Shown here: in pieces, positions 23,826 to 32,466 of the stretch
Numbering within the stretch: position 1 is the stretch's first letter
Layout of the letters: each line of letters begins with the position of its first letter
NCBI GenBank assembly: GCA_030539395.1
Contig: JAUNSC010000011.1
Coordinates: 19,083-83,082, forward strand
Reading direction: 5' to 3'
Length of the DNA: 64,000 nucleotides
Origin: Eubacteriales bacterium
Lineage (GTDB): Bacteria > Bacillota > Clostridia > Lachnospirales > Lachnospiraceae
Program-made: the position numbers and the translations under genes
Notes under the pieces: generated by a model
Database searches by the model: none
Seen by the model: the letters and a program-made list of their open reading frames with translations, nothing else
Told to the model about the DNA's origin: nothing

Positions 23826-24305
23826 GTGATGACGTACGATATGCAGAAACGTGCGAAACTGCGCTGTATGCATCTGCTTGAAAAAAGAGATTATACAGAA
23901 AAGCAGCTTCGTGATAAGCTGCGGGTGGGGAAGACAGAATACACACCGGAAGTGATCGATGGAGCGATTGCATATGTGAAATCCTGCCGGTATATTGATG
24001 ATGCCAGATATGCCTGCCAGTATGTGGAGTGTATGAAAGACAGAAAGAGCAGGCGCCAGATAGAACAGGAACTGTTTCAGCGGGGTGTTTCCAGAGAATA
24101 CGTGGAAAGTGCTTTTGAACAGACAGAGACTGTACCGGAAGATGGATTGATTGAGAAATGGCTTGAGAAAAAGCATTATTGCCAGGAGACGGCAGATATG
24201 AAAGAAGTCAGGCGTATGTATGCTTTTCTGGCAAGGAAGGGTTTTTCGGGAGAAGCAATCAGCAGGGCTTTGAAAAAGGGAACATCAGAAGATATTGGGT
24301 TCTAG
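23826..24305 (+). CDS. recX: Regulatory protein RecX
   Basis: The modulator that binds RecA filaments. The 159 residues form the usual three-helix repeats; RDYTEKQLRDKLRVG, YIDDARYACQYVE and FLARKGFSGEAISRALK are landmarks. It begins GTG-ATG at 23826/23829, 3 bases after the recA stop with AGGAGT nearby, so it is co-transcribed with recA and under SOS control. Confidence 0.93.
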   Translation: MMTYDMQKRAKLRCMHLLEKRDYTEKQLRDKLRVGKTEYTPEVIDGAIAYVKSCRYIDDARYACQYVECMKDRKSRRQIEQELFQRGVSREYVESAFEQTETVPEDGLIEKWLEKKHYCQETADMKEVRRMYAFLARKGFSGEAISRALKKGTSEDIGF

Positions 24306-24330
24306 TTTCGGTACATATGAAAACAGTTTA

Positions 24331-24378
24331 AATGAGGGAGTTTTGCGCAAATTAGCGTGACGGCTCCCTTATTTTATA
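24331..24378 (+). terminator. Probable terminator after recX
   Basis: A 10-bp stem AATGAGGGAG/CTCCCTTATT (one G-T pair; 24331-24340 and 24364-24373) with a loop that can form a smaller GCG/CGT stem. The following T-tract is weak. Confidence 0.45.
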
Positions 24379-24415
24379 GAGAAATAATTTTGACAGTTAT
24401 TGGGTGCTCAATAAC

Positions 24416-24444
24416 TTGACAGACAGTAAAAAACAGTATAAAAT
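24416..24444 (+). promoter_or_regulatory. Promoter of rny
   Basis: TTGACA (24416-24421), a 17-base spacer and TAAAAT (24439-24444), 47 bases before the start. A second TTGACA at 24400-24405 has no matching -10. Confidence 0.65.
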
Positions 24445-24491
24445 TGAAGTGTTGTATTTGTACAATGAAAATTTAATAAGGAGGTGCTCCT

Positions 24492-26042
24492 GTGAATGCG
24501 GTAACGATTGTTATCTGTGTTGCAGTCGCCTTGCTTGCAGCGGCTATAAGCTGGTTTGCGGCAATTGCCTATCGTAAAAATGTAACAGAAAAAACGATTG
24601 GAAATGCAGAAGAGAAAGCCAGAAATATTATAGACGATGCATTGAAAGTAGCAGAGACAAAGAAGCGCGAAGCCCTGCTTGAAGCGAAGGAAGAGTCCAT
24701 GAACCGTAAGAACGAACTGGACAAGGAAACCAAAGAGCGGAGAGCAGAACTGCAGAAGTATGAGCGGCGTGTATTATCAAAGGAAGAAAACCTTGATAAA
24801 AAGTCTGACGCACTTGAGAGACGCGAGACGAGTTTAACAGCCAGAGAAGAAGAGTTAAAGAAAAAGAGCGTTGAGATTGAACAAATCCACGAAAAAAAAG
24901 TGCAGGAACTGGAGAGAATCTCAGGTTTAACCTCCGAACAAGCAAAAGACTATCTGTTAAAAACTGTTGAAGACGAAGTAAAAAGTGATACTGCCAGACT
25001 TTATAAAGAGCTGGAAAGTAGAGCAAAAGAAGACGCAGCAAAGAAAGCAAAGGAATACGTAACGACTGCCATTCAGAGATGTGCGGCTGACCATGTGGCA
25101 GAGACTACGATTTCTGTAGTACAGCTTCCGGGCGATGAGATGAAAGGTCGTATTATTGGTCGTGAAGGCCGTAATATCCGGACGCTGGAAACTATGACAG
25201 GTGTAGATTTGATCATTGATGATACACCGGAAGCGGTTATCTTGTCAAGCTTTGATCCGATCAGGAGAGAAGTTGCAAGAATCGCACTTGAAAAATTGAT
25301 TGTGGACGGTCGAATTCATCCGGCCAGAATCGAAGAAATGGTTGAAAAGGCACAAAAAGAAGTGGAAACAATGATTCGCGAAGAGGGCGAATCAGCAGCT
25401 TTAGAGGTAGGAGTACATGGAATTCACCCTGAGCTGATACGTTTACTCGGTAGAATGAAGTTCCGTACCAGTTATGGTCAGAATGCATTGAAGCATTCTA
25501 TTGAGGTGGCTCAGCTGTCAGGCTTATTAGCAGGGGAAATCGGCTTGGACATTCGTATGGCGAAACGAGCAGGTTTATTGCATGATATTGGCAAATCCAT
25601 TGACCATGAAGTGGAAGGTTCCCATATTCAGATTGGTGCAGATCTCTGTAGAAAGTATAAGGAATCTGCAACTGTTATCAATGCAGTGGAATCACATCAT
25701 GGCGATGTAGAACCAGAAACCTTGATTGCATGTATTGTACAGGCGGCTGATACTATTTCAGCAGCACGGCCTGGTGCAAGAAGAGAAACGCTGGAAACAT
25801 ATACCAACAGATTAAAACAGTTAGAAGATATATCGAACTCTTTCAAGGGTGTCGATAAATCATTTGCTATTCAGGCGGGTAGAGAGATTCGAATTATGGT
25901 TGTTCCTGAAAAAGTCAGTGATGCAGACATGGTATTGCTGGCAAGAGATATTTCAAAACAGATTGAAGCTGAACTGGAATATCCCGGACAGATTAAAGTC
26001 AGCGTAATCCGTGAATCGCGGGCGGTTGACTACGCAAAATAA
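24492..26042 (+). CDS. rny: Ribonuclease Y
   Basis: A membrane-anchored endoribonuclease that initiates mRNA decay, 516 residues. It has an N-terminal helix (residues 3-25), then a long charged coiled coil to about 190, a KH domain ([15 protein letters not shown] near 220) and an HD domain with [12 protein letters not shown] near 362 binding the catalytic metals. The start is GTG 24492 with AAGGAGGTG close upstream. It follows recA-recX as in many clostridia but has its own promoter and a clear terminator. Confidence 0.97.
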   Translation: MNAVTIVICVAVALLAAAISWFAAIAYRKNVTEKTIGNAEEKARNIIDDALKVAETKKREALLEAKEESMNRKNELDKETKERRAELQKYERRVLSKEENLDKKSDALERRETSLTAREEELKKKSVEIEQIHEKKVQELERISGLTSEQAKDYLLKTVEDEVKSDTARLYKELESRAKEDAAKKAKEYVTTAIQRCAADHVAETTISVVQLPGDEMKGRIIGREGRNIRTLETMTGVDLIIDDTPEAVILSSFDPIRREVARIALEKLIVDGRIHPARIEEMVEKAQKEVETMIREEGESAALEVGVHGIHPELIRLLGRMKFRTSYGQNALKHSIEVAQLSGLLAGEIGLDIRMAKRAGLLHDIGKSIDHEVEGSHIQIGADLCRKYKESATVINAVESHHGDVEPETLIACIVQAADTISAARPGARRETLETYTNRLKQLEDISNSFKGVDKSFAIQAGREIRIMVVPEKVSDADMVLLARDISKQIEAELEYPGQIKVSVIRESRAVDYAK

Positions 26043-26053
26043 GATAAAAGCGA

Positions 26054-26085
26054 CCCCTGGATATCGAAAGGTATTCAGGGGTTTT
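26054..26085 (+). terminator. Terminator after rny
   Basis: Stem CCCCTG(gATA)/(TATt)CAGGGG followed by TTTT at 26082-26085. Confidence 0.85.
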
Positions 26086-26312
26086 CGTATTGGTGCACGG
26101 GTATTTGGGTGATAAGCGGTACTTTCAGGTATATTTCTGAAAAAACCGGGCATTTAAAATATGGTAAAGTATATGGTTTTATGGTATGATTAATGGACGC
26201 AGAAAATAGATACTTTTATTCCTTATCTGACGATCAGCTCTGATTGGGGAATATGGGCAATGGTAATGTTAATTATATGATGTTGAAGTCAAAAGATATG
26301 GAGGGATTACAT

Positions 26313-27284
26313 ATGAAAATGGGTATTTTGGGTGCAGGAAATATTGCCGGTACAATGGCGGAAACGATTCGGGAAATGCCGCAGATGACATCCTGGGCAG
26401 TTGCAGCAAGAAACCTGGAAAAAGCAGAAGGGTTTGCTTCAAAATATGGTTTTGAGCATGCTTATGGTTCTTATGAAGAACTTGCTTCTGATCCGGAACT
26501 GGATCTGATTTATATTGCCACGCCTCATTCTTTTCATTATGAGCATGCAAAGCTCTGCATTGAGCATGGAAAGAATGTTTTGGTAGAAAAGGCGTTTACT
26601 CAGAATGCTGCCCAGGCAAGAGAATTATTTGCTCTGGCAGAGAAAAAGGGTGTTTTAGTTGCGGAGGCCATATGGACACGGTATATGCCGATGCGCACAA
26701 AACTGGATGAAATTATTTCCAGCGGAGTGATAGGTACACCGTATTCCCTGTATGCTACATTATCCTATCCCATTATGCATAAAGCACGTATTACGGAGCC
26801 GGAGCTTGCCGGAGGAGCATTACTTGATATCGGAGTATATGCCGTTAATTTTGCATCTATGGTGTTCGGAGATGATATTAGAGAGGTGAAAGCATCTGCT
26901 GTATTGACAGAAAAGGGTATGGATGCAGCGGACAGCATTACATTTTTCTATGAGGATGGAAAGATGGCCGTGCTTCACAGTGATGCAAGGACAGCCTGCA
27001 ACAGAGAAGGATCTGTTTATGGTGATAAAGGCTATGTTATGGTCCAGAACATTAATAACTGCGAGTGTATACGTGTATATAATAAGGAACATGAGCTGGT
27101 GGCAGAGTACGAAACGCCGCAGCAGATCACCGGTTATGAGTATGAAGTGGAAGCGTGCAGGGAGGCTTTAGAAAAGGGCGAAAAGGAATGCCCTCAGATG
27201 CCTCACAGTGAAACATTGTATATAATGGAACTGATGGATGACATCAGAAAACAGATGGGTGTAATATATCCCAATGAAAAATGA
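26313..27284 (+). CDS. Gfo/Idh/MocA family oxidoreductase
   Basis: An NAD(P)-dependent sugar or polyol dehydrogenase-like protein, 323 residues. GILGAGNIAGTMAETI is the nucleotide fold, and LVEKAFTQN corresponds to the family's EKP motif with Ala in place of Pro. The C-terminal sheet begins near 125. I chose ATG 26313, preceded by GGAGGGA; an earlier frame start at 26244 has no good site. It resembles the YcjS or trans-dihydrodiol-dehydrogenase branch, with substrate unknown. The gene stands alone between rny and the DUF4317 gene. Confidence 0.88.
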   Translation: MKMGILGAGNIAGTMAETIREMPQMTSWAVAARNLEKAEGFASKYGFEHAYGSYEELASDPELDLIYIATPHSFHYEHAKLCIEHGKNVLVEKAFTQNAAQARELFALAEKKGVLVAEAIWTRYMPMRTKLDEIISSGVIGTPYSLYATLSYPIMHKARITEPELAGGALLDIGVYAVNFASMVFGDDIREVKASAVLTEKGMDAADSITFFYEDGKMAVLHSDARTACNREGSVYGDKGYVMVQNINNCECIRVYNKEHELVAEYETPQQITGYEYEVEACREALEKGEKECPQMPHSETLYIMELMDDIRKQMGVIYPNEK

Positions 27285-27326
27285 TCGGTTGCGATGGTTA
27301 AGAATTCAAACAGAGGCTGATATAGG

Positions 27327-28445
27327 ATGAACAAGAAAGAAATTTCAGAGATTAAGAAACAATATACACAGCAGCGATGCCCGATTGACCGGATATGTGG
27401 ATGCTATGTTGATAGTGAAAAAAATAAAAAGACACTTTTCAGGGAATCGTTTCTCTCCCTGCCGGAAGAAGAGTTTTTCAAATATTTGAATATATTTCGA
27501 AAGGTAATATCCGGTACAATAGGAAAAAACCTTTTAAATATGGAATTCCCGCTGGAAACAGAAAGTGAGGGCGGCACTCAGCAAATGTTGATGCAGCTCA
27601 GGTATACGGGGTTAAAAGATGACGGCATATTGGAGGAATTTTATGATAATATCATCAATTCCTATTATTATGTGGGAAATTACCTGATCCTTTTGATCCA
27701 TGCAGTGTATGATATTCCGGGAAAGACCTCAGACGGGCTTGAGATGGAGGACGCATCCGATGAAGTATATGATCATATTATTTGCTGTATATGTCCGGTG
27801 AATCTGGCAAAACCATGTCTGTCATATAATGAATTTGAAAACTGTTTTTCCAGCAGAACCCAGGACTGGCTGGTAGAAAATCCGCTGATCGGATTTTTAT
27901 TCCCGGCATTTCATGACAGAAGTACGGACATACATAGTCTTCTTTATTATAACCAAAAACCGGAAGCTCCGGCGGATGATTTTGTGGATAGTGTACTTGG
28001 GTGTGTGCTGCCGCTGACGGCGGGAAACCAGAAAGAGTCATTTCAGAGTCTGGTGGAAGCGACACTGGGCGATGAATGCAGCTATGAACTGGTCAGGACG
28101 ATCCATGAAAATCTGAATGAGATGATTGAAGAGCAGAAAGAAGAACCGATGCCGGTAGTTTTAGATAAACAGGATGTCAAACGGCTTCTGGTACAAAGTG
28201 GTGTGGAAGAAGAAAGGTTATCAGAATTTGACCGGCAGTTCACAGAGTCGGTGGGGGAAAAAACAGAGTTCGTGGCGGAAAATGTGGCCAATACCAGAAA
28301 GTTTGAGATTAAGACCCCGGATATAGTGATACAGGTAAATCCATCCAGAACAGATTTGGTGGAAACAAAAGTTGTTGACGGAAGGAAATGCCTTGTAATC
28401 GAATTGAATGACAGTGTGGAAGTGAATGGTATTTCTGTTAAATGA
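27327..28445 (+). CDS. DUF4317 family protein of unknown function
   Basis: A soluble 372-residue protein whose opening MNKKEISEIKKQYT and RCPIDRICGCYVD are typical of the DUF4317 family, found almost only in clostridia. It has no signal peptide or membrane segment. Two cysteines of CPIDRICGCY could be functional. No enzyme motif is visible and the function is unknown. It follows the oxidoreductase gene by 42 bases and ends in a hairpin shared with the convergent HIT gene. Confidence 0.8.
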   Translation: MNKKEISEIKKQYTQQRCPIDRICGCYVDSEKNKKTLFRESFLSLPEEEFFKYLNIFRKVISGTIGKNLLNMEFPLETESEGGTQQMLMQLRYTGLKDDGILEEFYDNIINSYYYVGNYLILLIHAVYDIPGKTSDGLEMEDASDEVYDHIICCICPVNLAKPCLSYNEFENCFSSRTQDWLVENPLIGFLFPAFHDRSTDIHSLLYYNQKPEAPADDFVDSVLGCVLPLTAGNQKESFQSLVEATLGDECSYELVRTIHENLNEMIEEQKEEPMPVVLDKQDVKRLLVQSGVEEERLSEFDRQFTESVGEKTEFVAENVANTRKFEIKTPDIVIQVNPSRTDLVETKVVDGRKCLVIELNDSVEVNGISVK

Positions 28446-28534
28446 TATGATTCAGGTGACAAAGCTGGTTTACAGATTGCTTTGCGCAATGCGTTCCCAA
28501 AATCCTATGGGATATTACTGGAAATGAAAAACAG

Positions 28535-28564
28535 GGCGTGCCTATAAGCACGCCTTGATTTTTT
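28535..28564 (+). terminator. Terminator after the DUF4317 gene
   Basis: A 7-bp stem GGCGTGC/GCACGCC (28535-28541, 28548-28554) followed by TTGATTTTTT. It overlaps the end of the convergent HIT gene. Confidence 0.75.
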
Positions 28565-28961
28565 CGATCATCTCTGCATATTCTGCATCTGTTAAATATG
28601 TTTTGTCCGGATTCATCTGGAATACGCCGCCCCATTCATCCTGACCATTGTATTTAGGAACAAGGTGAAAATGAAGATGACAGCCTGTGTCACCATATGC
28701 ACCATAGTTAAGTTTGTCCGGATGAAAAGCTGCATGAATGGCTTTGGCAGCTCTGTTGACATCGGCAAAGAAACGATTGCGCTCTTCGTCACTGATATTT
28801 ACAATTTCGCTGACATGATCTTTGTATGCCACGATACATCTTCCGGGTTTGCTCTGCTCTTTAAAAAGGATGAGCTGACTGACATCAAGATCACAGATTT
28901 TAATACCAAATTTAGCTAATGGATCTCCGCCCACACAGTAACCGCAATTATTGTCTTTCAT
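28542..28961 (-). CDS. HIT family nucleotide-binding protein
   Basis: A histidine-triad protein of 139 residues, HLHFHLVP being the triad motif, with CIVAYKDHVSEI upstream of it. The family hydrolyses or transfers nucleoside phosphates (AP4A, AMP-lysine, adenosine phosphoramidate). I start at ATG 28961 with GGGGGAA 5-6 bases upstream; a TTG at 28976 is also in frame. The N-terminus NCGYCVGG has two Cys that may bind metal. A single gene, convergent with DUF4317. Confidence 0.9.
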   Translation of the reverse strand: MKDNNCGYCVGGDPLAKFGIKICDLDVSQLILFKEQSKPGRCIVAYKDHVSEIVNISDEERNRFFADVNRAAKAIHAAFHPDKLNYGAYGDTGCHLHFHLVPKYNGQDEWGGVFQMNPDKTYLTDAEYAEMIEKIKACL

Positions 28962-29162
28962 AGTAGATTCCCCCAATATGTATTAATGACTATATTATAG
29001 CTTACCGGAAAGAAAACCGCAAGGAGAATTCGGCAAAGGTTTTGTGTGAGAGTCGATATGAAACAGAAGTTTTCTGATGTATTGATTGAAAACATAATTT
29101 ATGTTAGAATAATACACGTGAGTGCCGGAAAGACAGGGAAACGATTCGGAAATTAATATAAC

Positions 29163-29198
29163 AAAAAACCGGAATCCCTGCTTTACAGGAATTCCGGT
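29163..29198 (-). terminator. Terminator of the tRNA-Arg gene
   Basis: On the minus strand, stem CCGGAATTCCTG/CAGGGATTCCGG with a TAAAG loop is followed by TTTTTTGT. Confidence 0.85.
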
Positions 29199-29209
29199 AT
29201 TTCCAAAAC

Positions 29210-29283
29210 CGTGCGTTAGAGGATTCGAACCCCCGACCTTTTGGTCCGTAGCCAAACGCTCTATCCAGCTGAGCTAAACGCAC
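29210..29283 (-). tRNA. tRNA-Arg (anticodon ACG)
   Basis: On the minus strand a complete cloverleaf is visible: acceptor GTGCGTT/AACGCAC, D arm AGCTCAGCTGGATAGAGC, anticodon stem TTTGG/CCAAA around CTACGGA (anticodon ACG), variable loop, and T arm GGGGG-TTCGAAT-CCTCT. The 3' CCA is not encoded. Inosine at the first anticodon base would read CGU/CGC/CGA. Confidence 0.97.
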
Positions 29284-29291
29284 ATATTTGC

Positions 29292-29343
29292 TCTGTTCGT
29301 TTCGAACAGAAATAATTCTAACGCATTTGCAGGATAATGTCAA
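29292..29343 (-). promoter_or_regulatory. Promoter and 5' leader of tRNA-Arg
   Basis: On the minus strand TTGACA (29343-29338) and TAGAAT (29320-29315) are 17 bases apart. The leader holds a perfect 7-bp dyad CTGTTCG-TTT-CGAACAG (29293-29309) just before the mature tRNA end. Confidence 0.85.
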
Positions 29344-29397
29344 TACTTTTTTAAAAAAATTAGTAAAAACCAGAAAAAAGCAGCAGAGGTGATTAGT

Positions 29398-30603
29398 ATG
29401 AATGATACACCTTCAGGAAATCGTGTTCATATTGGATTTTTTGGACGGCGCAACGCGGGAAAATCAAGCGTGGTAAATGCCGTGACCGGGCAGGAATTGG
29501 CTGTTGTGTCGGACGTACAGGGGACGACCACTGATCCGGTTACTAAGTCAATGGAGCTTTTGCCTGTGGGGCCTGTGCTCATCATTGATACACCGGGATA
29601 TGATGATGAAGGAAAACTGGGAGAACTTCGCGTGAAAAAAACACGCCAGATTTTAAATAAGACAGATGTGGCGATACTTGTTACCGATGTGGAACACGGC
29701 ATAGGCCAGACGGAGAGAGAATTGACAGAAATTTTTGAAGCAAAACAGATTCCGTATCTGACCGTATATAATAAAATGGATCTGCTGGATGGTGAAGCTG
29801 AAAAAGGGGTTAAAAACACGGACAGGGAGATTTTTGTAAGTGCGCTGAATAAGACAAATATATATGAGCTGAAAGAAAAGATAGCGGAACTGTCCGATGC
29901 CGGAAAAGCAGAGAAGCATCTGGTGGCAGATTTAATCTGTCCGGGAGATATAATCGTGCTGGTAACGCCGATTGACAGTGCAGCACCAAAGGGAAGACTG
30001 ATTTTGCCTCAGCAGCAGATGATAAGAGATGTTCTTGAGGCGGGTGCGATTTCAGTTGTGATACGGGAGACGGAGCTGAAAGAATTTTTAAGTAAGCCTG
30101 GCTGCCGTCCAACGCTCGTTATCACAGACAGTCAGGCGTTTAAAATGGTTTCAGAGCAGACACCGGAAGACATCAGCCTGACATCATTTTCCATATTAAT
30201 GGCCAGGTTTAAAGGAACACTGGAGGAATCTGTGCGGGGGGCTGCAAAGCTGTCGGGTTTAAAGGCGAATGATAAGGTTCTGATTTCAGAGGGATGCACC
30301 CATCACCGGCAGTGTGAAGATATCGGAACAGTCAAATTACCCCGGTGGCTTCAGGAGTATACAGGGGTAAAATTACAGTTTGATTTTTCGTCCGGAATAG
30401 AATTTCCGGAAAATTTATCAGATTATCAGTTGATTATTCACTGCGGTGGATGTATGCTGAATGAGAGAGAAATGATGTATCGTATAAAATGTGCTCAGGA
30501 TGTTGGCGTTCCGATCACAAATTATGGAACGGCAATTGCGCAGATGAACGGTATTCTCAAACGGAGTCTGGCCATTTTGCCGGAGATTCAGAAAATAATT
30601 TAG
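29398..30603 (+). CDS. hydF: [FeFe]-hydrogenase maturation GTPase HydF
   Basis: The scaffold on which the hydrogenase H-cluster is built before transfer to HydA; 401 residues. The N-terminal GTPase has GRRNAGKSS (P-loop), DVQGTTTDP (switch I) and DTPGYDD (G3); YNKMDLL is G4. The C-terminal cluster-binding part has ISEGCTHHRQCEDIG and IHCGGCMLNERE, giving the three Cys and His ligands. I chose ATG 29398 with AGAGGTGA upstream; GTG 29389 is an alternative. HydE and HydG are not in this window. It indicates fermentative hydrogen metabolism. Confidence 0.97.
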   Translation: MNDTPSGNRVHIGFFGRRNAGKSSVVNAVTGQELAVVSDVQGTTTDPVTKSMELLPVGPVLIIDTPGYDDEGKLGELRVKKTRQILNKTDVAILVTDVEHGIGQTERELTEIFEAKQIPYLTVYNKMDLLDGEAEKGVKNTDREIFVSALNKTNIYELKEKIAELSDAGKAEKHLVADLICPGDIIVLVTPIDSAAPKGRLILPQQQMIRDVLEAGAISVVIRETELKEFLSKPGCRPTLVITDSQAFKMVSEQTPEDISLTSFSILMARFKGTLEESVRGAAKLSGLKANDKVLISEGCTHHRQCEDIGTVKLPRWLQEYTGVKLQFDFSSGIEFPENLSDYQLIIHCGGCMLNEREMMYRIKCAQDVGVPITNYGTAIAQMNGILKRSLAILPEIQKII

Positions 30604-30620
30604 ACAGTGAGGAAAAAGAG

Positions 30621-31553
30621 ATGACAGACACGAAACAGGAAGAATTAAAGAAATTGCTGGTATCTGCCGATTTTAAGGAAGAGACCTATGAGAATATTCC
30701 TATACAGGAATTGATCATTCTAAAAAATTCTGCATGTTCCATGAAAGAAAAGAACCTGAGTAATCAGCAGGCGGCGCTATTTTTTACAAAAAGAGAAGAA
30801 TTCTTTTATCATATGGTGCTTCGTAAACTTCAGAAACTGGAGAGCATTTATGTATTGTTCTCCAAGGCAACCAACATGCCTTATGTAGTGTGTGATCCGG
30901 AAAGCTGCAACGATCAGGTGTGGATTTTCAGCGATGAAAAATTTGCAAAAAAGATGGCTGTTGAGGAGCTTCAGAAAAAGCGGGAACTTATTATTATGAA
31001 GATAGAAAATAAGCATTTCCTTGGCTTTTATCTGAATCTTTATCCTATGGGAGTGAACGAACTGGTGGTTGACAGGGGCGTGAATTCTCTGTGTGTAGAA
31101 TTGAAAACACTGGTGACCAGACCGGATTATTCAAAAGTACCGGCAGAGAAAAGACCTGTGATAAATCCTGAGATGCTTCTCACTGCAATTTATTTTGCAC
31201 AGGAGCGGAGCATGCCTGAGGACATCAGAGATAATGCGGGGTTAAAAGATTTGGAAGAAGAAATGCTGGTAAATCTAAAGAGAGGAAAGATCCTTGTCCC
31301 GATACAGGTGCCGGAGGGACAGGAAGTCCGGCCGAAAGATATGAAAGTACCATATCTCAAACTGGAAAACGGAGATGCTTACCAGCCGGTATTTTCAGAC
31401 GGAAATGAGTTCCAGAAATTCAGTAAGAATCAGAAACTCCGGGCAATTGCTTTGGACGGTGAAAAGCTGTCGAAGTTTATGAATAAAGAGGTAAAGGGAA
31501 TCCTTTTAAATCCGGCAGGTGTCCGGCTGGCAATACCCAGAGCAAAAATTTAA
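30621..31553 (+). CDS. SseB-like family protein of unknown function
   Basis: A soluble 310-residue protein, with SseB-like segments YVLFSKATNMPYVVCDPE and ILVPIQVPEGQEVRPKDM and a C-terminal half with GDAYQPVFSDGNEFQKF and GILLNPAGVRLAI. SseB-like proteins have no settled biochemical role. ATG 30621 has GAGGAAAAAGAG upstream and follows the hydF stop by 17 bases, so it may be co-transcribed with it. It ends convergently with the TtcA-like gene, stop codons overlapping. Confidence 0.8.
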   Translation: MTDTKQEELKKLLVSADFKEETYENIPIQELIILKNSACSMKEKNLSNQQAALFFTKREEFFYHMVLRKLQKLESIYVLFSKATNMPYVVCDPESCNDQVWIFSDEKFAKKMAVEELQKKRELIIMKIENKHFLGFYLNLYPMGVNELVVDRGVNSLCVELKTLVTRPDYSKVPAEKRPVINPEMLLTAIYFAQERSMPEDIRDNAGLKDLEEEMLVNLKRGKILVPIQVPEGQEVRPKDMKVPYLKLENGDAYQPVFSDGNEFQKFSKNQKLRAIALDGEKLSKFMNKEVKGILLNPAGVRLAIPRAKI

Positions 31554-32299
31554 TGATTAGATTTTCCGCGAGTATGAGGGATGCGCTCGGGCCATCCCTC
31601 TATATTTCCGTTGATGATAGCAGAGAACATTCTCTCTTTTACCCCCGGAAATTCGAGGTTGAGTTGACGAAGCATATCCTTCGCATATTCACGTTTTGTA
31701 AAACCATCTGCCGGACAGGAACTTTTGGTCACGGGCAGGTGGTATTTATTTTGAAAACCAATGACATCTGCCTCGTTTACAAACATCAGAGGCCGTATGA
31801 CGGTCAGATCCATCCGGTCAAGATAGGTACGTGGTGAGAAAGAATGAAAACGGCCTTCAAAGATTAAAGAAAGAAGCATGGTTTCAATTACATCATCTTT
31901 ATGGTGGGCGTAGGCAACTTTGTTGCAGCCTCGCTGTTTGATGGCATCGTTGAGTGCACCTTTTCGCATTTTAGCGCACAGAGAACAGGGATTACTTTCC
32001 TTACGTGCATCAAATATAATAGAGGCAATCTCGGTCTTTACAATGGTATATGGTACATTGAGATCCTGGCAGAGAGCCTGGATTTTGGATAAATCAAAAT
32101 TTTTGTGCCCCAGATCGACGGTAATGGCTTCCAGTTCAAAATGCCTGGGATAAAAACGCTGTAATCCCCGGAGGGCATAGAGAAGCGTAAGGCTGTCTTT
32201 GCCGCCGGAAATACCAACTGCAATACGGTCTCCTTCCTCGATCATTTCATATTCATCTATGGCTTTTCGTACAAGACTCATCAATTGCTGTAGTTTCAA
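31550..32299 (-). CDS. TtcA-like tRNA 2-thiolation protein
   Basis: An ATP-dependent PP-loop enzyme, 249 residues. GISGGKDSLTLLYAL is the PP-loop, and NPCSLCAKMRKGAL holds the CxxC that in TtcA binds an iron-sulfur cluster; YAHHKDDVIETMLL is another TtcA-type landmark. A third cysteine sits in SSCPADG. It most likely thiolates a tRNA cytidine or a related base. I start at TTG 32299 with AGGAGGT upstream; the frame is open to 32371 without a site. Confidence 0.88.
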   Translation of the reverse strand: MKLQQLMSLVRKAIDEYEMIEEGDRIAVGISGGKDSLTLLYALRGLQRFYPRHFELEAITVDLGHKNFDLSKIQALCQDLNVPYTIVKTEIASIIFDARKESNPCSLCAKMRKGALNDAIKQRGCNKVAYAHHKDDVIETMLLSLIFEGRFHSFSPRTYLDRMDLTVIRPLMFVNEADVIGFQNKYHLPVTKSSCPADGFTKREYAKDMLRQLNLEFPGVKERMFSAIINGNIEGWPERIPHTRGKSNH

Positions 32300-32466
32300 A
32301 ATAATACCTCCTGATTGGGAAATTTGCTCTGTGCTTGTTATATCATGCAAAAAGCGTGAAGTCAATCGCACAGAGCAGGAAGCATCTGATTTTCATTGAT
32401 TGACAAATCGACCTGTGCTATTCTTTAGATATGAGTTTACTAAGAACGTGCAAAGGAGTATGTAAA

